64,000 nucleotides of DNA from Cenococcum geophilum 1.58 (Eukaryota; Ascomycota; Dothideomycetes; Gloniales; Gloniaceae), in the NCBI GenBank assembly GCA_001692895.1, contig KV748231.1, forward strand, positions 434,001-498,000, written 5' to 3'. Below the pieces are notes generated by a model, which saw nothing but the letters and a program-made list of their open reading frames with translations, ran no database searches and was not told the origin of the DNA. Of this stretch, positions 23,501-33,589 are shown in pieces (position 1 is the first letter of the stretch; every line of letters starts with the position of its first letter). The position numbers were made by a program, and so were the translations under genes.

Positions 23501-25566
23501 TAATAGCTAAGATAGTTAAGCTATGGGCCAAACAAACTGTTAATAACGCCCTATACTACCGTAACGGACCTAATACAACCCCAGTATATAACCTCCCGCT
23601 TAACTCTGAAGTCCTTATATGGCGTAAAAGCGGCAGCTAGAATAGACCCTATCGTCTACTGGCCGTAGAAAACGAGACGTGCTACGTATAGCTTCCTAGC
23701 GGGCCAACTAGCTTTAGAAGCACGTCCGTAAAACCCTACTTTCGGCCTAAAACTACCCATGNCGTCAAGCCAGACGAACTAGAAGCAACTACCGAACTAG
23801 ACAAACTAGAAGCGACTGCCGAATTAGACGAACTGGAAGCACCCTTACCTACCCTAAAAGTCCCCTAGAAACCTACTAAACCTACTAAACCTACTATAAA
23901 GCATAGTTAAGGACGCCCCCGAAAGCACCCTATAACTAAGAACCCCATAATAGAGAATTACCTAACCTCCGCAGGAATATCCGTAAGGCAATCTCTGCCT
24001 ACGGATATATTAGTTCTAATATAGGAAACCCCGTTTACGGACTTACGACATAAAGAGATTAACGGACTACTTAAAAAGGGTATCTTTGCGGTTATAACGG
24101 AGAGAGACGTTCCGCAAGGCGTCTGTATATTTAACTTACGCTTTATTAACGAAATTAAGCACCCTAGTACTAATAAAGCCTTTAAGAAATTAAGGCTCGT
24201 TATATAAGCTTATAATAACTAGGGAAAGGGTTTAGTCCTTACGCAATCGCCTATAATTTAACGAGTTAGTTAATAGATTATACTTACACTTACGCCTGGA
24301 TTATAGCAAATTAAACCTATAGCCCTTTACTTATAGGATATCTTATAAGCCTACGTGCAGTCTAATATCTACCTAAGTAGGGACATCTTTATACGACTAC
24401 CCCACGAGCTTAACCTACAACTAGGAACAATTTTACGGGTTATAAAACCTCTTTATAGAGTACTAGAAGCCGGAAACTATTGGTTTAAGACGTACCACTA
24501 GCATCATATTAGTAAACTTAAAATGGAATAGTCGACCTATAACCCCTACCTCTTATACACCCCATTAAACGGCTTCGGTATTATTGGACTCTAAACTAAT
24601 AATACCCTCTTCCTAGCAGACTAAACCTTTACGGACGCTAAAGAAACTAAACTATAAAAGGTAAAGTTCTTAGTAAAGCTGTGAGAGCAGTTAACTAAGT
24701 AGACTCTAATTAAGTTTAATGGAGGCTTAATTACACAAAAGGGCAACCTAATTAAGCTGACTTAGGAACGCTAAGCTTAAAACCTAAAGCCTATTATAGC
24801 AAAGCCTATAGACCTTACTAGCTCTCGCGGAGAGACCCGTAAGACTGTAAATATAAAGGACTAATACGCTGTATAGCGTGTAAGAGGCGCCTATATTGCC
24901 ACAGTCTGCTAACCCAAATTTGCCTATAACTTGTCCTTTACGGCCTAGGTAGTAGATCCGTAAGAAGAAAATATTAAGCAGCTTAATAAGCGCATTTAGT
25001 AGCAAATTGATAATNNAGNAAGGGGACNTACTTTTATACCACTAGANCTAANTTCCCTTAGCNTACTAGCATTTANNGACGCCTCCTTTNCTAATAATAA
25101 AGACCTATTATTACAAATCGGCTTTGTAATTGTACTTACGGACCGTAATTAGGACGCAAATATACTGTATTAGTCTTTAATTAAGTGTAAACGAGTAACC
25201 CGCAGTATACTAGCTTCTAAACTATATGCACTAGCTTATAGCTTTAATATAGCAGCCGCAATCAAATTAATGGTCTAGAAGATTCTATAACTGGAGTAGT
25301 TACCCCTAGTTTTATGCACCGATTTAAAGTCCCTTTATAACTGCCTAGTTAAACTAGGTACGATATAAAAAAAGAGGCTTATAGTCAACCTAATATGCTT
25401 ATATTAGGCCTATAAACGATATAAGATTATAAAGGTCAAATGGATTAGTAGTGGAGATAACCTAGCAGACGCCATGACTAAGGCAAAGCTGTGTTAAGCT
25501 CTTAAAACCCTAATTAACATAAATAAGCTTAACCTAAAGGTTATAAAATGGGTAGAGCGAGACTAA
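20542..25566 (+). pseudogene. gag-pol: Copia C gag-pol polyprotein, single frame with many stops
   Basis: The coding frame runs in the same phase from 20542 to the stop at 25564-25566, 1674 codons. The ATG of copy D is ATA here. Order: gag; four DPQAI-type pentapeptide repeats (21136-21195); zinc knuckle with KCFIYGKEGY at about 21937, where Cys has become Tyr; retropepsin site, DTGAS in D, reading NIGT near 22370; GAG-pre-integrase LHRCFGYP at about 22807; integrase 22900-23700; reverse transcriptase about 24000-24600 with the QTDD-type active site changed to TNN; RNase H about 25075-25540. Ns lie at 23762 and 25015-25090. It is inactivated by stops and catalytic losses. Confidence 0.9.
21136..21195 (+). 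repeat. 15-bp VNTR in gag, 4 units (copy C)
   Basis: Four 15-bp units of the GATCCGYAAGYYATA type encode DPQAI-like pentapeptides in frame. Copy D has eight units at the same place. Confidence 0.9.
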
Positions 25567-25817
25567 CGGAGTATTTACGGTTTAGCTACGGCCCGTTAGA
25601 AGGCCGTATGGTGCATTCACGGCCCGTTAAAAGGCCGTATAGTTTATTTTACGGACTGTAAGCAGGACTTACGGCTAGCTTGGAGCACCATTTGGAAGGT
25701 AGCCTAGACGGCACCTCGGGGGAGATTTCCTATGTATTTTCCTTTATGTTTTATAGTTTTATTAAAAGCAATTACGGAGGCTATATATAGGTGGTTTTAT
25801 TTTTTAAGTACCGCCAG

Positions 25818-26088
25818 TGTATAATTATAGCACCTATTGTACTAACCGCGTGCTTACGCGTTCGGTACACCAGGTACGCGTTTACGCGTTTAGTATACTA
25901 ACCACTCGCTTACGCGTCTAGTGCACTTATAAAGCACTGACTAATTAGGGGGGAGGTGCATTAGTATATAGACTACGTAGTCTGCTTTATATAATCGACA
26001 GTTACTACCATCCTAAAGAGCATACGATACTATACGTATTTCGTGCCCCGGGATATAACTTACTCGTGCTATTAAATTAGTATAAACA
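25818..26088 (+). repeat. 3' LTR of copia C
   Basis: A 271-bp partner of 19768-20038. It contains the perfect palindrome AGACTACGTAGTCT, partly lost in the 5' copy. Confidence 0.94.
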
Positions 26089-26129
26089 GGGTCTAAGAGA
26101 TTATGGTCGCAGCTTTAGTAGTAATAAAG

Positions 26130-26715
26130 CGTTAAAATACACCAAAAATTACCTTTTTTACTGCCGTATCTTAACCCTTTTATAACGTCTAGTTATTATA
26201 AAAATACTACAAGGTAAGAGCTCTTTAGCTTCTCTATCTACTGTATTAAATAACGACGTTGTAGCATTATTATATAAAATATTAGATATAGGCAGTTAGT
26301 CGCATTTTATCTAAAACTCGTTATTGTAATCTTGCTAAAATCTTACCTTACTGCCCTACCTTATATACTTCTCTAGATTTAATTATCTCTAAAATAGTAC
26401 GAGCTAAAAGCCCTTTGTCTTCTCTATTGCCTCTATATTATAGCGATATTGTAGCTCTATTTTACGAAGTTAGATATAGGTAGTTAGTTAGTTTTAGTTA
26501 AATCTATAAAAATCTATAAAGATTCCGTTTAAAATCTAACTTATAATTTATAATAATATATCTCGCCCCTTAGTATTCTTTATAGGAGGTTATAATCTAT
26601 AAATATATAGATATAATTACTTAAAGAATCCATTATATTAAATAAATATATTATAACTATTATAGTTAGGACATAGCTTATATAGGAAGGCTAAAATTAG
26701 TTTTTAAAATTATGA
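26130..26715. other. Core of the long-inverted-repeat element
   Basis: This is non-coding in appearance. Two related sub-blocks (ATCTAGTTATTATAAA...AGAGCTCTTTAGCTTCTCTA and CTAGATTTAATTATC...AAAAGCCCTTTGTCTTCTC) suggest an internal duplication of about 240 bp at 26150-26480. Confidence 0.5.
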
Positions 26716-26867
26716 GTTACCACTAAAGCTGCGACTATAATCTCTTAGACCATTTATGGAATATTTCGTTGGTTAATAAGGAGTAGTATACCCACATACC
26801 TGCACGTACGCGTAGTGTACGTACTAACGGTCCATAAAGGGTCTGATTTATAAGATAATAGGGACCC

Positions 26868-26965
26868 GATACAGAGCTTTGTATAGAGCCTCCGTATATA
26901 GAGCTTTATATAGAGCCTCGCGCAGAGCCTTATATAGAGCCTCGTGTAGAGCCTTATATAGAGTC
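26868..26965. repeat. CAGAGCCTTATATAGAGCC short repeats
   Basis: Six to eight units of RGAGCYTYRTATA, inverted relative to those at 18386-18440. It abuts the right arm of the long-inverted-repeat element. Confidence 0.8.
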
Positions 26966-27420
26966 TTTAAGTAATAAGACTATATAAGATTATATAAAAG
27001 TATTTTAATCCTAATAAATATTTAAAAGTATTAAAAGCTAGTATACTATAGGCTAAGAAAATAGTTAAAAACTATTTATATAATTAGCATATAACTTTAA
27101 AATAATATATTATATTACCTTAATTGCATATTAAGGAATATACAGTTAACGTTTAGGGTTATTAAGTTGGTTAACTGCGTATTATTTAACTTTTAAATAT
27201 ATTAAGTTAGTTAATTGCATATTAATTACGCAAAACGCGCTAAATAATCTTTACTTAAATCTTGGCCTGCGAACATTTTCCTAATAATATAGCTTTAAAT
27301 TAATTATCCCTAGTAATTAGAACGGTCGTTACGCGCAGCTATAGGCGTTTACTACAATTACTATATATAGTTAGTAGTAATTAAGCGAAATTAGATACGC
27401 GTAGCGAATTTAAATTTTGC
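26966..27420. other. Unassigned AT-rich stretch
   Basis: Repeated TTAATTGCATATTAA and TTAAGTTGGTTAACTGC phrases occur at 27110-27230. No gene is seen. Confidence 0.4.
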
Positions 27421-27424
27421 TATC

Positions 27425-27560
27425 AGCCAGATTCTAGGCGGTTGGCCTTTTTAATTCGGTTAGCCAAGTCCTAAGCGGCTAGCCTTATTCTAAACGGCCA
27501 GCCAACCCAAGCGGCTAGCCGAGTACTTACGGTATCTTAGGCGCGGCTAGCCGAATCCTG
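27425..27560. repeat. CGGCTAGCC minisatellite
   Basis: Six to seven units of about 20 bp centre on the self-complementary GGCTAGCC (variants GGTTGGCC, GGTTAGCC, GGCCAGCC). It is GC-richer than its surroundings. Confidence 0.8.
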
Positions 27561-27651
27561 TCTATAGGAGTCTCTTCTAATTACCGTCCTGATTTGCACA
27601 TACTAGGTCGGCCTGCCTGCTAAGATTTGGGTAGGTTTCCCAAGTTAGGCT

Positions 27652-27957
27652 TATCCCTTGACCCGTCAGGGCGAGCAAGGGGAAGGCCCGTGCGCGAACA
27701 CCAGAATCAGAACAACGCGTAGGATTCAACCATCAAATACACCACCGCCATGCCTTTTAATCACGCTAGAATTGATGCAGATCTTGTTCAGAAGACTCAA
27801 TATAAGATTCCCCCAAATAAGACGGCGAAAAAACCCCCCCGAAGCCTTGGCCACTCCCCGAATTTTGTATTCCTGAGCACGGCTACCGGATCCTACTGAT
27901 CTGATTGGTGGGCTCTTATCGATAACTTGCGTGCCCAAGTTGACGGGTTAAGGGATA
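27652..27957. mobile_element. 302-bp TIR element with TA duplication (27654-27955)
   Basis: Terminal inverted repeats TCCCTTGACCCGTCA (left) and, reverse-complemented, TCCCTTAACCCGTCA (right) differ at one base and are flanked by TA on both sides (27652-27653, 27956-27957). This is the signature of a Tc1/mariner-superfamily MITE. The interior is not RIP-like: it keeps many CA and TG dinucleotides. No transposase is encoded; the short open frames inside on both strands are not convincing. Confidence 0.8.
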
Positions 27958-28183
27958 GTACGCTAGGTCCAACTAAAAAGATTTCTAGATAAAATATTTT
28001 CTATATTCTAAAGATCCTGATTTAGCTCCTTGATATTATATAAAAAAACCTTAATTTTTTACGTTTTTCAATACTAGGCTAACCTAGATATAAATATACT
28101 ATTAGCTTTGCTCTGTTATCGTATTAGCCTTAATTACTTAACTTAGTCGATTTAGATAGATCATTTGGATCTACACTATTATT
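27958..28183. other. Short unassigned gap
   Basis: AT-rich, RIP-like spacer between two TIR elements. Nothing recognised. Confidence 0.45.
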
Positions 28184-28886
28184 TTAGGCATGTTCGGTTG
28201 CAGCTCCATATTGTAACGGAAATGGAGCTCAAATATGAATATGAGGGTGTTGTTCGGTAAATCTAACGACTTTTGAATATGGAGCCCCTCCATATCGGTA
28301 AGCGCGTCAAATTTGCAAGCTATACTATATACAGTAGTTGTAATAAGGTTCTTGGCACCGTTTTAATATGGAGCTTAAGCTCCAGTTCTATTATTCCATA
28401 TTAATCTGGAGCCCCTCGCATACGCACTAAAGTAACGACTTCTAATCGCGATACTGCTGTCGCATTTACATGCCTTATAATATAATATTATTATTCTAAC
28501 CTTCGTGGTTACAATAAGCTATATTTTAAGGCGTTGTGGGTATTATTATAGCTTCTACTATAGATCCTACGGGAGGCGGTAAAGACGTAGGAAACGTTAA
28601 TCGGCAGAGAGAGGCGTTGGCCGAGGAGGAGGCTCTATTGCTACACTAATAGAGTCGCGATAGAGGCCTGGTGCAGAGAGAGGGCTCATTCGAATTTCTC
28701 ACCGACGTTAATTACGAAGTTAAATATGGAGCCTTATTCTGGAGCTGCAACCGAATAATTATACTAATTATAGATTCAAATGAGCTATAGTGGTAGCCGC
28801 TACTAATTACAAAACGGGCGACACTAAAAGCGCACGGATTGAACAGATTATGATATGGAGGCGATTTGCAACCGAACGTGCCCTTA
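28184..28886. mobile_element. 697-bp PIF/Harbinger-like TIR element (28187-28883)
   Basis: The left end GGCATGTTCGGTTGCA and the right end, reverse-complemented, GGGCACGTTCGGTTGCA form terminal inverted repeats. TTA flanks both sides (28184-28186, 28884-28886), the target duplication typical of PIF/Harbinger. A second inverted copy of the end, GGAGCTGCAACCGAA, lies internally at 28741-28755, so either a nested copy or a sub-terminal repeat is present. CTCCATAT-type sub-terminal motifs recur. The interior at 28560-28700 is purine-rich and little mutated, without a transposase. Confidence 0.75.
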
Positions 28887-28959
28887 ATCGTCGGCACTAG
28901 GCGATTAACACTCTAACGTGTTTTCGGTCTTGGAATAGCTAAAAAAAATTGAATGGAAA

Positions 28960-29075
28960 TGCCAATGCAGGGATGAACCTGCAATCTCTTGATTCGTAGT
29001 CAACTTGCTCAAGTTAGTGCGGAACAAGCCGGGCAAGGTGAGAAACATACGCGCCTTGCCATTGGGCAATTGGCC
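28960..29075 (-). tRNA. tRNA-Arg(ACG)-like sequence with a ~43-nt insertion; pseudogene or SINE head
   Basis: Read on the minus strand: acceptor GGCCAAT (29069-29075) pairs six of seven with ATTGGCA (28960-28966). An A-box-like TTGCCCAATGGCAAGG follows. Then comes an anticodon arm with loop CTACGAA (anticodon ACG, plus-strand TTCGTAG at 28993-28999) and a T-arm TGCAG-GGTTCATCC-CTGCA type (28962-28979). A run of eight T (plus A at 28941-28948) follows as a Pol III terminator. About 43 extra bases lie between the D-arm and the anticodon arm, where nuclear introns do not occur, and the T-loop is one base short. It is therefore a pseudogene, a composite of two tRNA pieces, or the head of a SINE. 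Confidence 0.45.
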
Positions 29076-29117
29076 TGTAATCTGCTTATCTGCTGTCTTT
29101 TTTAAGATATATTCCAT

Positions 29118-29469
29118 CTTATTTTTTCCCGCGGTATTTAAATAGAGGAGCTTTATAAGGGGTGGTCCTATAAGGACTTATAAGGGTATAAGGGATCGGA
29201 TAGATTTAATAACTAATCCTTAAAGAGATTATATCTCCCTCTTCTGCGCTAAAGACTTTGCTTTTGGCTAAATCTTAACGCTACGCGAGGGGATCACGTG
29301 CGTTCCGTTTATAGCACGCTTTCACCTTATAACTATCTTCCCTCTCTTTATAGTTCGCCCTTTAACCTAGATAAATATAAATTTAAGGCCTTAGTAGTAA
29401 GAGTAAATAGGAGAGACATAGTATATTTGACGCCTGTGTTAACATATATATTTAGCTGCGGCTCCTTCC
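29118..29469. other. Less mutated single-copy-like flank of element E
   Basis: It keeps GATCACGTG and other CA/TG sites, so RIP is weaker. A 60-codon open stretch at 29298-29480 has no recognisable motif and runs into the LTR of E; I do not call it a gene. Confidence 0.4.
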
Positions 29470-29474
29470 CTATT

Positions 29475-29653
29475 TGTTAAAATGAGGTTATTAGGGCTAA
29501 AACTCTATGCATTGCTTATTTTCTATATAGGTAGTTGAAGAGATTTTAAGGAACTTTGACCGCCGGTCGAAGTTCTCTAATTGGTTAGATTCCTGCTAAG
29601 AGGTTCTCCCCAAGTCTTATCACGTGATATTATTGCGGGCTTGTTTTCCAACA
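29475..29653 (-). repeat. 3' LTR of element E
   Basis: A 179-bp LTR. It contains one copy of the shared palindrome (29552-29574). The polypurine tract appears as plus-strand CCCTCCCTTAAG at 29654-29665. Confidence 0.94.
29552..29574. promoter_or_regulatory. Shared 23-bp palindrome, copy in E 3' LTR
   Basis: Arms AACTTTGACCG and CGGTCGAAGTT around one base, followed by CTCTAATTGGTTAGATTCC. It is inside the LTR and therefore duplicated with it. Confidence 0.85.
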
Positions 29654-29959
29654 CCCTCCCTTAAGCTTAGTTAATAATACCGCTATATACACTATATATA
29701 GGGGTGTAGGATTGCTTAATAAGGGTTACTAAAGCTCCTCTAAGGTAGAATAAGTATCTAATAAGGAGTTACGCCCTCCCTAATATTTAAAGACAGCGCC
29801 TGCTCCGTAAAACATCTCTTAAAATTTTTAGCAGTACCTCCCTATAGGTATTCTATATTGCCTATAGAGCTCTAAAGGCCCTATAGCCTTACCCTATGTC
29901 TCTCCTAAAGTATGTCTATCCTTCCTATTAGTATAAGCCCTCCCTAATGTCGTGGCCGT

Positions 29960-31549
29960 TAGATTTAGGTGGTAGGTTTAAGTAGTAGGTTAGTAGATTA
30001 AGGTTAAGTTCTATTACTTATTTTAAGGCCTTAAGGCATTATTTAGCGCACTCTCTAAGGATTTACTAATTATATACTGATTTCCTATTAAGGCCTAGTG
30101 TAGTTAATTAAGTCTCTGCACTATTTAAAGGTATTTAAAGAAGGCGTAGAACTAAGGACCCATAAGAGGCTTAGTAAGGCCGTCGGCCGCTATATTAATT
30201 AAAGCAATATATATAAGGTTAATCCTATTACTATTTATCTTATCTCTTACGTAGTGAAACTAGATGTTAATATGCTTTATTTAATTGTATTAAACTAGAT
30301 TTTTAGCTAATGCTTTTATAGCTTAGTTATTGGTTTTAATTAAGATCTTAGTAAACTATTTACTCTAGTCTAGTACACCTAGTTTAGTAAGTAAAAGTTA
30401 AAGCCATATAGCCTCTTTTACTGCAGCCGTTAGAGCCGTATACTCTAATTAATATATTAATAGTAAAATAGTAGCTTATAGCTTTAATTTCTATAAAATT
30501 AGTCCTTTATTTAATATAAATACAAAGCCCAATATAGAGCGTCTTATAGTTTTATCTTGTCCCTAGTTAGTATTACTAAAGCTAATTAGAGTAAGGTCTA
30601 GGTTCTTATCGCCTTTATAGGTAATTCCTCTATTAAGCGAGCCAGCCAGGTATTAAAGGATAAGTCTTACGGCCGTTATATAGGTAGAGGTAGGATTATA
30701 GGCGAAACGGCTCACTATTAATACCGCAAAGGTAATATCTAGCCTTGTTTCTATTATAGGAAATATAACTAAACCAACCATACTCTAATATCTTCTAACA
30801 TTATCCTTACTAGTAGTTTTTTAATTAGCTATAAGCTTAATTAAGTGCTTTATAAGTATTAGTAAGGTATTAACCTTTTACAATTTAAAACGTTTAAGAG
30901 CTTTAATAAGGTAGGCTTACTATAAGAGTATAATCTTCTTCTTTATTTAATCTCTTATAACTATTATGCCTAAGTAAAAGCTTATTAGCCCAAGATCTAT
31001 TATTTAGAAGGCTGCTTTAAGCTCTGCTTTTGCCTAATTAACTATTACTATATCCTTATAGATAATCTTAGTATTATTAACATAGGCAGAAATAATTAAA
31101 CCTTTTTATCTTTTATTAGTGGCGAATATACTATAATCCGCGTATAGATAATAAAGTCTAAGTTTTTCTAGTAGAAACTTTAAGAGCGTCTTATACTAGA
31201 TTTAAGGTAACTATTTTAGTCCGTAGAGGGCCTTCTTAAGGCAGCAGATTTTACCGGCTTCTTTATAGCCTTTTGGCATAATAACGTAGAGTTCTTAATT
31301 AATTGGTCTATAGAGAAAGGTAGTTTTAATATCTATCTATTTAATTTTAAGGTTATAGTAGGTAGCAATCGCGAATAGAGCCCTAAAAGCTATAGGTTTT
31401 ACTACCGCAGTAAAGGTCTAGTTATAGTCGACACCGTACTGCTATAGATATCCCTTAACAACCTATCTAGCTTTATAGCGGAGGACCTTGCCATTCTTTC
31501 CCTTTTTAACTTTAAATACCTATTTACTAGCGAGAGGCTTATAAGGAGG
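29960..31549 (-). pseudogene. pol: Element E pol, 3' part: reverse transcriptase and RNase H
   Basis: This is a strongly readable Ty1/copia reverse transcriptase on the minus strand. From the B insertion leftward it shows KNGKVLRYKARQVVKGYL (about 31440-31495), then FRALFAIATYYNLKIKQID, KTTFLYRPINQELYVIMP, and KALYGLKQ at about 31220. The active site YVDD reads YVNN at about 31080-31092; both Asp codons followed T and changed GAT to AAT. RNase H at about 30290-30500 shows GFVFILNKG, then EYTALTAAVKEAIWL, the copia A-E-Y-A-E-A-W-L signature. The RT is cut from its upstream half by element B, which entered after the codons for ..KPP. Confidence 0.9.
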
Positions 31550-31554
31550 CTTAA

Positions 31555-31747
31555 TGTCACGGAACCCTACCGCAGGGGCCTCTATAGGAGAGCCCCGTGC
31601 TCTCGCGTATACCTCGCGTACAGCTTATATTAGCTACGCGTAGGTATATCACCTCCTTACGCCCTCGACCCTTACGATCGATCGCGCAACGTCTTGTAGA
31701 CTCCTCGAATACATACGCTTTGTAGCCACTGCCCCCGTCCCATAATA
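31555..31747 (+). repeat. 5' LTR of element B
   Basis: A 193-bp LTR, TGTCACGGAACC ... CCCATAATA. The end bases are RIP-altered relative to TGTTACGG...CCGTAACA. Confidence 0.94.
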
Positions 31748-32008
31748 TTACGTTACGCCTTTTTTTACCACTAACGCTCAGCCTACGACCAATTCTACGT
31801 CTTTGTAATACTATAGGCGCTACTAGAAGCAGCATGTCTACGAATTACCTCACTTTATACTTCTAAGGAACCTATAATAGTAAGATAATATCCTTTACTA
31901 GCTATTATATTAAACCCAAAGAATAATCTAATACCTATANCTAACCTACAACGCCAATTAATCCTAGGAGAATTTAATTTATTAGCCCTAGCCTTAACCC
32001 CTAAGGAG

Positions 32009-33480
32009 ATGGACACTAATAATNTCTTATCTTTTATTAACTATATAACTACGGATAAGTAAACAGAAGGGCTACTACCTATTAAAATCGAAATACGAGA
32101 CGCTAAGACGTTTGTAAAAATGGTAGCATNAGACCCTAATAAATACTACCGCCTTCTATAGAACTATTACCTAAAGCTTATATAAGCCGAGATGCGTACT
32201 GCCTAAGATTGCGATATTATTTAAGACCTATAAGCTTATAAGGCGCTTACTAATAATATACGTTAAGAAACCGAAGACAACCTCTATATATCTAAACGCG
32301 ACGTCTAATAGTTAAAGAAGGCTAAGATTATACTAATTGCTACGGTTACTAAAAGAGAAGGCATAATTAAATACCTATAATCTTAGCTTAATAAGCATAT
32401 TTATAATAACGCTAGATACCTCTCTACTATATATAACGCCACTTAAGTCTCTATACCCCTAGTAACTTTACCTACTTAACGCTTAATAGAGGGCTAGCGT
32501 TAAGCAGCTTTACTTAATAGGAACCCCTACTAAAGTAGNAACGATAAAAGCTATAATAATTGGACCTAAACTGCTACCGTAGGGTCTAATATACGCTACC
32601 CTAATCCCCTAGTCTTTTAGGGAGACCGCAAAGAATATAGCCACTAGAAGATATAAATCCGCAAGAAACTAACTTAGAGCGCCTACCTTTTTCCTATAGA
32701 AGATACTAAGATTGGCTATATTATTAGGCGAATAAAGGGTATACTATTTAATAGACTCTTCGCCTAATAGGAGACTAGTAGCCCCTAGAAGTAGTAGTCC
32801 TACTAAGAAGTCCTTAATAATCTTAACCTAATATACCGCGACTATAACCTACTAGCTACCAACTAAGCTAAACTACATGCCCTAAAGATAAGCCCTACCA
32901 AATTATTTAATAAATTCTATATTAAATTCTAGGAATATACTAGAGCCCTCACCTAAGATAATACTAAAAACTAAGAGGACCTCCTTAAAAAAGTTACTTA
33001 TCGCCTTAGTTACGCAGCCGCCAGCTATAACTATAACAATGTTTATAATATAGTAGTAGCTCTATAGAAGATTAAACGACGACTAAATTAGATTACTACT
33101 ACTAATCTTTACCTAAAGACCTCTTTATAGAAGCCCTCTGGGCCTACTAAACCCATATATACTAAGCTACCAACGCCTACTACCTTAAGTACTACTAGAA
33201 CTAATATTAATTTCTTTATACTAACCTTTCTATAGAAACTCCTAGATAGAGAACGCGAGCTACTCTAAAAACTAGGACGCTGCTATAAATGCCGTTAAGA
33301 AAGCTATTATTACGATAACCTAAACTACCTAATAGCTAGGTTTAGTAGCCGCCGCCTAATACCTAACTTAATACCCTAAACACTAAATACGTTGCTACGC
33401 GCCACTACTATATAAGACGAAGACGTAGTAATAGTAGTAGAGTTGGATACAGAAATGGAAAACACTAAGTCCTAGCCCTA
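32009..33480 (+). pseudogene. gag: Element B gag
   Basis: A decayed capsid/nucleocapsid gene. From a possible ATG at 32009 (ACG in copy A, so the true start is uncertain) the frame reads MDTNN, then IEIRDAKTFVKMVA and a long helical part to about 33200. A zinc knuckle follows at 33281-33330, starting CYKCR and keeping only part of the CCHC pattern. This frame differs by -1 from the pol frame, consistent with programmed frameshifting or a separate pol product in the ancestor. Many TAA/TAG codons interrupt it. Confidence 0.75.
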
Positions 33481-33589
33481 AGTTATGGGTTAGGACGCCT
33501 TAATAACGGAGGGATCTATATATTAGCTTGCTTAATAGATAACTCTATAAAGATAAATAGACGGAAATAGATAGTTTTACCTATAATAG

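Larger units (their letters stand above)
19763..26093 (+). mobile_element. Ty1/copia copy C, complete but heavily RIP-mutated
   Basis: This is a full-length LTR retrotransposon on the plus strand, 6321 bp. The 271-bp LTRs lie at 19768-20038 and 25818-26088, flanked by the perfect duplication GGGTC (19763-19767 and 26089-26093). Gag, protease, integrase, reverse transcriptase and RNase H follow in the copia order. It is a diverged copy of D (40026-46295) with many more C-to-T/G-to-A changes. It inserted into the left arm of the long-inverted-repeat element. Confidence 0.95.
19659..26867. mobile_element. Long-inverted-repeat DNA element, split by copia C
   Basis: If the copia C insertion is removed, a unit of about 0.9 kb remains with inverted arms of about 150 bp. 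The left arm is 19659-19767 plus about 26094-26130; the right arm is about 26715-26867. Both arms contain TCTTATAAATCAGAC, GTATACTACTCCTTATTAACCAACGA and GTCTAAGAGATTAT (broken here to respect length), in the same order and inverted. No transposase is visible in the core, so this is a non-autonomous or fold-back element. Long arms recall Mutator-like elements, but no target duplication was established. Confidence 0.75.

Noticed and set aside
27658..27938. Small genes inside the 302-bp TIR element
   Set aside because: Overlapping open stretches on both strands without motifs; they are open because the island lacks RIP stops.
29298..29480. 60-codon open frame ending in the E LTR
   Set aside because: It terminates at the LTR of an inserted element and has no family pattern.
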